From Candidatus Poseidoniaceae archaeon (GTDB taxonomy: Archaea > Thermoplasmatota > Poseidoniia > Poseidoniales > Poseidoniaceae): a stretch of DNA of 5,511 bases. The stretch lies in NCBI GenBank assembly GCA_022451835.1, contig JAKUNX010000105.1, forward strand, positions 1 to 5,511. Direction: 5' to 3'. A model generated the notes under the pieces. It was not told the DNA's origin. It saw only the letters and a program-made list of their open reading frames with translations, and made no database searches. A program made the translations under genes and the position numbers. Within the stretch, counting starts at the first letter, position 1; every line of letters begins with the position of its first letter. Below are positions 1 to 5,511 of the stretch, in pieces.

Positions 1-1544
1 ATTTCAGTGCAAATAATGTCAACAGCAACGTATGGTTCACTACCAGGTTCGGGTTCTCCAGGAGTCATCCAATTTGATGGAATCCAAGCAGCACCCATAC
101 TTTCGTAATCTCTTACCATTGATACATTATCACCAAAGAAATTACTATGCCATGCAGTATCAACAATATTGCCTGAATTATCCTTCAAAACTAAGTGTTC
201 ATAATAGTCAAATAAATCAAAGCTGTTTGACATACCAATCAATCGTCTTTCACCTGGGTTTACTTCAGTCACTCCCGAGTGAGTTTGGTTGAATACCATG
301 GTTCCCGGGTCGAAATACAATAAATCGCCTTTGCCATTAGTGATACTCCATCCCGAAACATCCACCATGCTGGTTCCATTATTGACAATTTCAATCCATT
401 TTCCATCAGGGAAGTTTCCTGAGGTATTAGTTGAAGGCAAATATTCAGTTATGAAAATGTCTCCTACTTTGGTTGGTAAGTTTTCCATTGAGTCGAGATT
501 TGTCATGTTAATAGTTGGGTGGGCTGAGATATACATTGCATCACTACCTGAAACTCTAGATAGTGAGAATCCAGGCTCATTGGTTGTCCAATTTACTTCG
601 TCACCAATAGAACCATTTGGCCAGTGTACGCGTAATTTCTCAATTGCGTTATTCAAAACACCACTGCTTGTAGAACCATTTATTGCCACAATTCTAGTAT
701 CTCCAGCGTTTATCATTAATGAATTAGGGTCGCTTGAATAACCGATGAGGTGATCTTGATCAAACTCAATAATATTTCCCGCAGCATCAGATGCATACCA
801 ACCAGTCATATCGATATTAGTTGAGCCTTGATTGAATACCTCAATCCATTCCCCGCCAGGATATGTGGCGTTATCAAAACTTGGAGAAGCATCAGCCATT
901 ACCTCATTGATGACAATATCACCTGCAAAATACTCTGGCCCGACTATGGTGCCACCTTGATTAGCTTCTCCAGGAGAAAGAGTTCCGGATTCTACCCAAT
1001 CTGCGGCCGGATCACTTGAATCTTCGATTAGTGAAATTCCCTCAGCAGGTGATGATGTCCAAGAAATAGAATGAACTAGAGTACCCGTTGAATCTTTTAG
1101 ATTCACCATTCCATTAGAATTTTTCAAACAAAAGCCACATGAGCCGCCATCGCCATTTCTTGCCAAGACGATATAATCTCCAGCAGCTAGGTCAAGACTT
1201 TGTGCACTTGTTGGATAGACAACATGACTGGTAGTCATACTGAGTGGCCTGTTGTAATGATCATCTAAAGTCCAAGTTGAAAGGTCAACAGTAGAAGTTC
1301 CAGAATTATGTAGTTCAACCCATTCACCACTTGTCCAGTCTGAAGGCCCCACAGCACCCGTTTCGGATCCGAAGGCATTAACTAAGACTTCTGAGATACA
1401 AATGTCTCCAATACATGCAGATGAACGACTTGATGTTTCTGAGACTTCTTGAGCATCCTGCAATGTATCGTTATCGAGTAAAGGTGCTAAGTAAGAACAT
1501 AGCATAATAGTGATCAAAATTATTGGGTATCTTTTGTCTAGCAT
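1..1544 (-). CDS. Secreted protein with tandem lamin-tail domains (partial, C-terminus off the left edge)
   Basis: The frame is open for 514 codons from the ATG at 1544 to the window edge. That ATG is the first start after an in-frame stop (1578-1580) and follows a strong GGAGAGG site. Residues 5-22 form a hydrophobic signal peptide (PIILITIMLCSYLA). Three lamin-tail-like (LTD) modules follow, each opening with a GDIxIxE strand: about 46-197 (GDICISEV), 208-345 (GDIVINEV) and 360-500 (GDIFITEY). Each has the family's G-x-W-(I/V)-E turn (GEWVEL, GEWIEV, GKWIEI), a D-x-(S/T)-x-W strand and a closing PGE or P-x-W element. A fourth module begins at residue 507. LTDs are immunoglobulin-like beta folds found in nuclear lamins and in secreted prokaryotic proteins; in the latter they are thought to be adhesive or substrate-contacting. 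LTD1 alone carries two cysteine pairs (C44/C49 and C136/C139). LTD2-LTD3 carry nine N-x-S/T sequons. It is the last visible gene of the operon. Any catalytic or anchoring domain would lie beyond the edge. The family call is firm; the function is unknown. Confidence 0.85.
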   Translation of the reverse strand, partial: MLDKRYPIILITIMLCSYLAPLLDNDTLQDAQEVSETSSRSSACIGDICISEVLVNAFGSETGAVGPSDWTSGEWVELHNSGTSTVDLSTWTLDDHYNRPLSMTTSHVVYPTSAQSLDLAAGDYIVLARNGDGGSCGFCLKNSNGMVNLKDSTGTLVHSISWTSSPAEGISLIEDSSDPAADWVESGTLSPGEANQGGTIVGPEYFAGDIVINEVMADASPSFDNATYPGGEWIEVFNQGSTNIDMTGWYASDAAGNIIEFDQDHLIGYSSDPNSLMINAGDTRIVAINGSTSSGVLNNAIEKLRVHWPNGSIGDEVNWTTNEPGFSLSRVSGSDAMYISAHPTINMTNLDSMENLPTKVGDIFITEYLPSTNTSGNFPDGKWIEIVNNGTSMVDVSGWSITNGKGDLLYFDPGTMVFNQTHSGVTEVNPGERRLIGMSNSFDLFDYYEHLVLKDNSGNIVDTAWHSNFFGDNVSMVRDYESMGAAWIPSNWMTPGEPEPGSEPYVAVDIICTE

Positions 1545-1549
1545 TCTAT

Positions 1550-1556
1550 CCTCTCC
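1550..1556 (-). promoter_or_regulatory. Shine-Dalgarno site of the lamin-tail gene
   Basis: The minus strand reads GGAGAGG, then five bases (ATAGA), then ATG at 1544. This is a strong match to the 3' end of archaeal 16S rRNA and fixes the start. It lies in the 52-base gap after the permease stop. No clear terminator is seen in that gap, so read-through from the permease gene is likely. An A/T-rich AAATAATA stretch at 1569-1576 could be a weak internal promoter. Confidence 0.7.
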
Positions 1557-1596
1557 ATGTGTCTCGGGTATTATTTGTCATATCTTACTTTTGATT

Positions 1597-3099
1597 TCAC
1601 AAGAAGCCAAAGGCATCTTGAGCTTGTGAGAATGTGTAAATCATGATTGGAACAATGATAATTCCCATGCCGTGGCTTCTTCTAATTCCGACTCTAGGTG
1701 GAATTAGGCCAAGTATTGTGCCGATTATCAGTACTCCAATGCCAATGAATCCAGTAGTAAACCAAACCAATGCACTGACGAAAATAATTACCCCCATGAC
1801 CATTTGTTGTAGTGGTATTGCTGCGTGTAATTTTAGCATACCTTTGCCAACAACACGCATAATTGGCATGGCCATCAAACCTGCAGCAACGGTAATGGAA
1901 ATCAATCTAATGAAGTCTGCAGTCGGTTCTGTTGATGACCAAGTATCGATTGGATACATCATTTTCAAGGCAAGTGTTGCACCAGAACGAGATCTACCAA
2001 TAATATACAAGAATCCCAATACCATTACAGTAACAGCAGTATTTACTGCTGATAAGATTGCAATAACTTCCAAATCTTGTTTGGTTTGTGGACCCTCTAC
2101 GCCTCCTTCAGCCTCTGAAAGTGCGATTTCTAAAAGTTCATCATCGGTCATTTCGGTTAACCGTCTGGTTTCCCAATCCATTCCATAACCCTCTTTGCCT
2201 TGCACTTTTGCGGCAACATTTCTTCCACCCATTACAAGTACGGTTGCTTGAGATGCAGTCATTCCAGGCAAAACTCCCATTGATGCTCCAGCAACGCCAG
2301 ACCAGAAACATGGAACGATTAACGGCTTTGCAGGAGGTAAAGTCCAGTCTTCGTTTTGTGGCGGTATATGTGAAGTTGTAGCATAAATATCCAAAAGGTT
2401 AGCTATACCGAATAGACCAGCGAGGCTCGGTAGTAAGAGACTAGCATCTGGAATACCTACCGGTGACCTGGCAGGTAGGCTAAATACAGCCCAACCATAG
2501 AATCCAGATAGTAAAAAGAATCCAGTTGCAGCAAGGAATCCAGCGAATCGACTATCGGTAGCCAATTTATTCATTGAAAGTTTTTGCATCCATTTTGGCC
2601 AATCCAATCTTGTGGTTTCAGTTGCGAGCAATAAGAAAGAGATGCCAAGTAGCAAAAAGAAAATTATGTTTCTCAAGTAATCATACCATCCCAATTCATC
2701 ACCAAAGGCAATTCTTGCAACTATTATTAGTGGTAGAGAAAGGAATAATCCGAGTTGTGAACCTCTTGCTGACCAAGCTACGCCACGTGGTGCATTACCT
2801 GATAATAACATTCTGTGACCTGGCAATAATGAAAGCGCAGTATCCCCATCTGGTGCACCTAACAAAGCGGATGGAATATAATTGAGAAAAGTATGCACAG
2901 TTCCTGTTGAAACAATAATTGCAGCCACAGCAGATAACGGAATACCCCAACTTAGGAATACTGGTGATAACGCTAGAAGAATTAAAGCAACATTGTTGAC
3001 GTGGAAACCAGGAATTAGCCCAGTTAATGAGCCCATTGCTACGCCAAAGAATAAGGCGAACAACAACCATCCAAGGTCAAGAAAATATGCTTCAAACAT
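1597..3099 (-). CDS. TctA-like permease, archaeal DUF112/COG1784 type
   Basis: A 500-residue polytopic membrane protein with about 11-13 hydrophobic segments. Diagnostic motifs of the TctA/DUF112 superfamily appear in both halves: GLIPGFHVNN at residues 27-36, IPSALLGAPDGDTAL at 75-89 followed by LLPGH at 91-95, and in the second half GVLPGMTASQA at 275-285 with IGRSRSGA at 367-374. The repeated G-x-x-P-G loops fit the family's internal duplication. The C-terminal GLIPPRVGIRRSH (464-476) is also typical of the archaeal branch. In bacteria, TctA is the large permease subunit for tricarboxylates and works with TctB and a periplasmic TctC; neither partner is visible here, so the substrate should not be assumed to be citrate. 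A charged, Glu-rich loop at about 293-343 separates the halves, and the protein seems longer than the roughly 400 residues I recall for archaeal relatives. The gene starts 9 bases after the OB-fold gene, with a ribosome site overlapping that gene's stop, so coupled expression is likely. The family is confident, the transported compound unknown. Confidence 0.88.
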   Translation of the reverse strand: MFEAYFLDLGWLLFALFFGVAMGSLTGLIPGFHVNNVALILLALSPVFLSWGIPLSAVAAIIVSTGTVHTFLNYIPSALLGAPDGDTALSLLPGHRMLLSGNAPRGVAWSARGSQLGLFLSLPLIIVARIAFGDELGWYDYLRNIIFFLLLGISFLLLATETTRLDWPKWMQKLSMNKLATDSRFAGFLAATGFFLLSGFYGWAVFSLPARSPVGIPDASLLLPSLAGLFGIANLLDIYATTSHIPPQNEDWTLPPAKPLIVPCFWSGVAGASMGVLPGMTASQATVLVMGGRNVAAKVQGKEGYGMDWETRRLTEMTDDELLEIALSEAEGGVEGPQTKQDLEVIAILSAVNTAVTVMVLGFLYIIGRSRSGATLALKMMYPIDTWSSTEPTADFIRLISITVAAGLMAMPIMRVVGKGMLKLHAAIPLQQMVMGVIIFVSALVWFTTGFIGIGVLIIGTILGLIPPRVGIRRSHGMGIIIVPIMIYTFSQAQDAFGFL

Positions 3100-3105
3100 G
3101 GTTAT

Positions 3106-3110
3106 TCCTC
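3106..3110 (-). promoter_or_regulatory. Shine-Dalgarno site of the permease gene, overlapping the upstream stop
   Basis: The minus strand reads TGAGGAATAACCATG. The GAGGA ribosome site shares its first two bases with the TGA stop (3111-3109) of the OB-fold gene and sits seven bases after the GG before the permease ATG at 3099. This arrangement implies a shared transcript and probably translational coupling. Confidence 0.65.
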
Positions 3111-4869
3111 AGTAGTCAGGGTATGTGTCGTTGTCATCTCTATCGTTTTCACCATCGCCATCAGTATCAGGATTGTATGGATTTGTCCCATACAGTGATT
3201 CTAAGTTATCAGATAATCCATCACCATCGGTATCAATGACATCAGCATTGATTAGATGGTAGACCGTCGCTACAAGATCAGGGTCTGCTACTTCCATTAA
3301 TCTACCATTCCATGTGTGTGAATAGCCAGAGTGGAAACTATCAGTTCCGATTATAGTGTTGTTGTTTGGTGATAACCTAATGCTTTGATTAGTTCCATCC
3401 CTTTGTAGCCACCATTCTCCATCTTCATCTTGTACAGCAATACCTGGAATGTTTACCATTTGACTTCGAGAGTATCCCCATTGAGATGCACCTTCATCCC
3501 AAATCAAATTTTTAGCTTCTGGTGCTTCTCCCAATTGATAATCATGGATTAGTAGCCTGATTGCCATGTTGATATCATCCCAAGTTACCGAAACATTAGC
3601 CGTAATTGCTTGTCCAGCCTCTATCCATTGGGTTGAGGTTTGGGCTGGAAATGTGGCGTAAATTTTTGTCTGTCCACGATAATCGATTTTGTCTACTAAC
3701 CATCCACTGACATCTTCTACACTGGGCTCTATTGCATATCTGACATATGCATTGATTGTATAATGTGTATCTGGTTCATCAATCAACCTAATTGGGTCTC
3801 CTGATAACAATGCAAGTAAATCGATAATATCTTCAGAATTGATCAAGTTTCCAGTAGGAGTTCCTTCACTTGAATCAACACACCAACTTGCATCAGCTTC
3901 AGACCACATCAGTCTTCCTTGAACATCTCTAAATTGATTGTGAAGTGAACTGTTAGCATGCTCAATAAGGTCAGACTCACTTGGTTTCAAGCAGATCATA
4001 ATGCCGCCAGGACCTCGTAATTGCCACTGCTCTCCAACAGTGATATAGCCTGCGATTTCTATCAAGTTACCAGATTGATAACTCCAAGTAGATTCTTCAC
4101 CCCAGTTTAGCCTAATTATTTCTATTGGATGATTTCTATCAACTAGAATTTCAGGCCCCTGAACAGACATAACCCAGTTCATATCACGTTGGTTGTAGGA
4201 AATAGTCCCAGTAACTTGAACTTTTGATGAGGATTCAATCCAACTGCCAACTTTTGATCTAATATTGAGTTTGATTTGATGCTCTGCATTACCGTAAGAG
4301 GGGTGATCTCGCAAATCAGCAGAAACAAACATTTCATCAGGTGGAATTGATTCACCGATGTATCCAGTTAATGTGATGATTTCATCAACATACTTTTCCG
4401 GGTCCAATGCAACATCGAGGATTGCTAATTGGATAATGTCAGGTATGTCCTCTTCATCCCATTCCATTGCGCCTGAGCCAATTGCTGTCATGTAGATATT
4501 TCCTTCAAATTCCATCACCTTGCCAGTGATTACAACATTGGTTCCGATTGGAGGTATTTCTGCTGGGCGACTCCATCTAGCTTCAACAACAGCTGTTCCA
4601 TCGCTGACAATGACGTGAGTCTCCCAATCACCAGAATTCCATGGATCTTCGCGCCAAGAAATTATCTCACCTTCAACTTTGACAACTTCATTTTTGTACT
4701 CTATCAAATCTTCCATTTCTACGATATCTGGTTCTCTAACCATAGCGTAATAATTTAGCACCGCGACCAAGAAAATAGCCAGAGTAAACATGACCCATAG
4801 CTGTTGACCCCTAGTTGCAGGGTCGTCATCTGTAATTTTGTTCATTATGCTCTTTAGCACATCCGCCAT
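3109..4869 (-). CDS. Membrane-anchored multi-OB-fold surface protein with DxDGDG tail
   Basis: This 586-residue protein has a short basic N-terminus (K6, K11, R20), one transmembrane helix at about 24-43 and a long external portion. That portion reads as successive OB-fold-like beta modules, roughly 55-137, 150-242, 262-335, 365-445 and 468-545. The clearest is the first: VVKVEGEIISW, then a VSDGTAVVEARW strand pair, then GTNVVITGKVMEFEGNIYM, the classic OB pattern seen in tRNA_anti-like and nucleic-acid-binding OB proteins. The later modules repeat the 'V-x-G-x-I' opening strand less clearly. The external part is acidic and Trp-rich (about 20 Trp), has two cysteines (C293, C330) in module 3, and ends in two DTDGDG calcium-binding-type loops. 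It is the first gene of the operon and is followed 9 bases later by the TctA-like permease, so it may capture substrate for that permease. No Shine-Dalgarno site precedes the ATG; the transcript is probably leaderless. M9 is a weaker alternative start. Membrane topology and module 1 are confident; the exact module count is a reading by eye. The ligand (nucleic acid, glycan or other) is unknown. Confidence 0.85.
   Translation of the reverse strand: MADVLKSIMNKITDDDPATRGQQLWVMFTLAIFLVAVLNYYAMVREPDIVEMEDLIEYKNEVVKVEGEIISWREDPWNSGDWETHVIVSDGTAVVEARWSRPAEIPPIGTNVVITGKVMEFEGNIYMTAIGSGAMEWDEEDIPDIIQLAILDVALDPEKYVDEIITLTGYIGESIPPDEMFVSADLRDHPSYGNAEHQIKLNIRSKVGSWIESSSKVQVTGTISYNQRDMNWVMSVQGPEILVDRNHPIEIIRLNWGEESTWSYQSGNLIEIAGYITVGEQWQLRGPGGIMICLKPSESDLIEHANSSLHNQFRDVQGRLMWSEADASWCVDSSEGTPTGNLINSEDIIDLLALLSGDPIRLIDEPDTHYTINAYVRYAIEPSVEDVSGWLVDKIDYRGQTKIYATFPAQTSTQWIEAGQAITANVSVTWDDINMAIRLLIHDYQLGEAPEAKNLIWDEGASQWGYSRSQMVNIPGIAVQDEDGEWWLQRDGTNQSIRLSPNNNTIIGTDSFHSGYSHTWNGRLMEVADPDLVATVYHLINADVIDTDGDGLSDNLESLYGTNPYNPDTDGDGENDRDDNDTYPDY
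3151..3234 (-). repeat. Two DTDGDG calcium-binding-type repeats at the C-terminus of the OB-fold protein
   Basis: Residues 546-554 read DTDGDGLSD and residues 568-573 read DTDGDG, followed by an Asp/Asn-rich end (ENDRDDND). Spaced aspartates in a DxDxDG loop are the hallmark of thrombospondin type 3-like and related calcium-binding repeats, common at the ends of surface proteins in marine microbes. Their coding DNA is similar but not identical (3217-3234 and 3151-3168). They probably stiffen or attach the tail in calcium-rich sea water; this role is inferred. Confidence 0.75.
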
Positions 4870-4880
4870 GATTATTGGTG

Positions 4881-4908
4881 TTCAAACAGTCTTTTAGTCA
4901 TGTTTGAA
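4881..4908. promoter_or_regulatory. Perfect 8-bp inverted repeat in the divergent promoter (candidate operator)
   Basis: TTCAAACA at 4881-4888 is the exact reverse complement of TGTTTGAA at 4901-4908, with 12 bases between. The arm centres are 20 bases apart, close to two helical turns, as expected for a dimeric regulator binding one face of the DNA. The TATA-like element for the minus-strand operon lies in the spacer, so a bound protein would block TBP. Whether any protein binds here is unknown. Confidence 0.45.
4891..4897 (-). promoter_or_regulatory. TATA-like element for the minus-strand operon
   Basis: The minus strand reads CTAAAAG, centred about 25 bases upstream of the A of the ATG at 4869. 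That is the archaeal TATA-to-start distance, so transcription could begin at or next to the start codon. The lack of any Shine-Dalgarno site before this ATG agrees with a leaderless message. The match to the archaeal TATA consensus is only fair, and no clear BRE is seen. Confidence 0.4.
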
Positions 4909-4932
4909 GGATTAGGCATATCTTGCGCGGCC

Positions 4933-4940
4933 TTTTTAAA
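4933..4940 (+). promoter_or_regulatory. TATA-like element for the HD phosphohydrolase gene
   Basis: TTTTTAAA on the plus strand is the best TATA-like sequence in the divergent spacer. A start of transcription 25-27 bases downstream would fall near 4961-4964, giving a leader of only a few bases before the ATG at 4970. A GGAG at 4953-4956 is too far from the ATG to be an ideal ribosome site and may lie upstream of the transcript. No convincing BRE is seen, as the upstream bases are GC-rich. Confidence 0.4.
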
Positions 4941-4969
4941 CATTAAATCGAGGGAGTATCGGGGATGGA

Positions 4970-5511
4970 ATGAGAGAGAGGGTGATTCGCGACGAGATTC
5001 ACAAGGATATTCTTGTACCTTTCCAGCATGCCAGAATTATAGATACAAAGGAATTTCAAAGACTTCGCTCGATTCAGCAATTATCTACTTGCGAATATGT
5101 TTTCCCTGCTGCTAATCACAACAGATTTTCCCACTCTTTGGGCGCATATCATTTAGCAGGTAAACTAACTCAATTAATTCAAGAAGTTCAGCCAGGAATA
5201 ATCGATGACGACGATGCAGAATTAGTTCAACTTGCTGCATTGTTGCATGACATTGGCCATCCACCATATTCTCATTTATTGGAGACTCCTAAGGTTTTTG
5301 CAACTTTCCATTCTCATGAACATTGGGGCAAATTACTTCTTGAATCGGATGAAACAGAAATAGGTAGGGTCGTTAAAGATATATTAGGAAGTGAGCGACT
5401 TGGACGTTTATTTGCAATAATGGATGGTGAATCAGTTTATGATGGCACTGCAATACCTCCTTTCATGAAGGAAATAGTTTCCTCACAACTTGATGTAGAT
5501 AGAATGGATTA
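4970..5511 (+). CDS. HD-domain phosphohydrolase, SAMHD1/COG1078 type (partial, C-terminus off the right edge)
   Basis: The first 180 residues of a metal-dependent HD phosphohydrolase. The N-terminal pattern IRDEIHKDI...IDTKEFQRLRSIQQL is typical of the COG1078 family, which includes dNTP triphosphohydrolases related to human SAMHD1. The metal and catalytic positions are visible: H55 in RFSHSLG, H93-D94 in LLHDIGHPPYSH, and D177 in QLDVDRMD. These match SAMHD1 H167, H206/D207 and D311. H102 and H116-E117 (HEHWG) match the catalytic H215 and H233. All key residues in the visible part are intact. Members hydrolyse dNTPs to deoxynucleosides plus triphosphate, but many archaeal members have no tested substrate. 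The in-frame stop at 4937 leaves ATG 4970 as the first start (MRERVIRDE); GTG 4982 is an alternative. It is cytoplasmic, and transcribed divergently from the surface-protein operon, so a functional link is possible but unproven. About half or more of the usual protein is missing. Confidence 0.9.
   Translation, partial: MRERVIRDEIHKDILVPFQHARIIDTKEFQRLRSIQQLSTCEYVFPAANHNRFSHSLGAYHLAGKLTQLIQEVQPGIIDDDDAELVQLAALLHDIGHPPYSHLLETPKVFATFHSHEHWGKLLLESDETEIGRVVKDILGSERLGRLFAIMDGESVYDGTAIPPFMKEIVSSQLDVDRMD

Noticed and set aside
289..741. 150-codon open frame on the plus strand
   Set aside because: It lies wholly opposite the lamin-tail gene, whose minus-strand frame has a signal peptide, a ribosome site and recognisable domains. 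The plus-strand translation has no recognisable domain.
1482..1544. Lipoprotein signal on the lamin-tail protein (cysteine at residue 16)
   Set aside because: The residues before the cysteine (TIML) do not fit a lipobox, and the hydrophobic stretch continues past it, so ordinary signal-peptide cleavage after residue 20 or so is more likely.
1545..1596. Transcription terminator between the permease and lamin-tail genes
   Set aside because: No stable hairpin or T-rich tract in the transcript direction was seen in the 52-base gap, so read-through is the better reading.
1643..2188. 181-codon open frame on the plus strand
   Set aside because: It is antisense to the permease gene, whose motifs are strongly conserved. 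The frame stays open because of the hydrophobic coding on the other strand, and its product resembles no family I know.
1597..3099. Naming the permease as a citrate/tricarboxylate transporter (tctA)
   Set aside because: Family membership is clear, but it is of the archaeal DUF112 branch, TctB and TctC are absent from the window, and nothing in the sequence reveals a substrate.
4881..4908. Reading the inverted repeat as a transcribed hairpin or terminator
   Set aside because: It lies upstream of the likely start sites of the operon, between two divergent genes where no transcript needs to end, so a DNA-level operator is more plausible.
4900..5115. 71-codon open frame on the plus strand starting in the divergent spacer
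   Set aside because: It overlaps the HD phosphohydrolase in another frame and covers its promoter. The HD frame has all family motifs and this one has none.

Overview
The window looks like a stretch of a marine planktonic archaeal genome. The best guess is Marine Group II Euryarchaeota (Poseidoniales) or a near relative. The reasons are: AT-rich coding DNA; a first operon gene without a ribosome binding site but with a TATA-like element about 25 bases upstream, as in leaderless archaeal transcripts; a TctA-like permease of the archaeal DUF112/COG1784 type; and acidic exported proteins with DxDGDG tails and lamin-tail domains. This assignment is inferred from style, not from a marker gene.

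Layout: three genes on the minus strand form a tight apparent operon, read from right to left. (1) Positions 4869-3109 encode a 586-residue membrane-anchored protein with one N-terminal helix, a large external part that I read as about five OB-fold-like modules, and a C-terminal calcium-binding-type DxDGDG tail. (2) Nine bases later, positions 3099-1597 encode a 500-residue polytopic permease of the TctA/DUF112 family. (3) After 52 bases, positions 1544 to the left edge encode a secreted protein with three complete lamin-tail-like domains and the start of a fourth; its C-terminus lies outside the window. Divergently, from 4970 to the right edge, is the N-terminal 180 residues of an HD-domain phosphohydrolase of the SAMHD1/COG1078 type. 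The 100-base divergent spacer (4870-4969) holds a TATA-like element for each direction and a perfect 8-bp inverted repeat flanking the minus-strand one.

How the genes may work together: the operon joins an external OB-fold array, a permease without visible TctB or TctC partners, and a secreted lamin-tail protein. OB-folds commonly bind nucleic acids or oligosaccharides, and lamin-tail domains recur in secreted bacterial and archaeal proteins, including extracellular nucleases. The set could therefore be an uncharacterised cell-surface capture and uptake system, possibly for extracellular nucleic acid or its breakdown products. This is a hypothesis: no substrate can be read from the sequence. 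No RNA genes, mobile elements or CRISPR arrays were seen, and there is no gene-free stretch longer than 100 bases.
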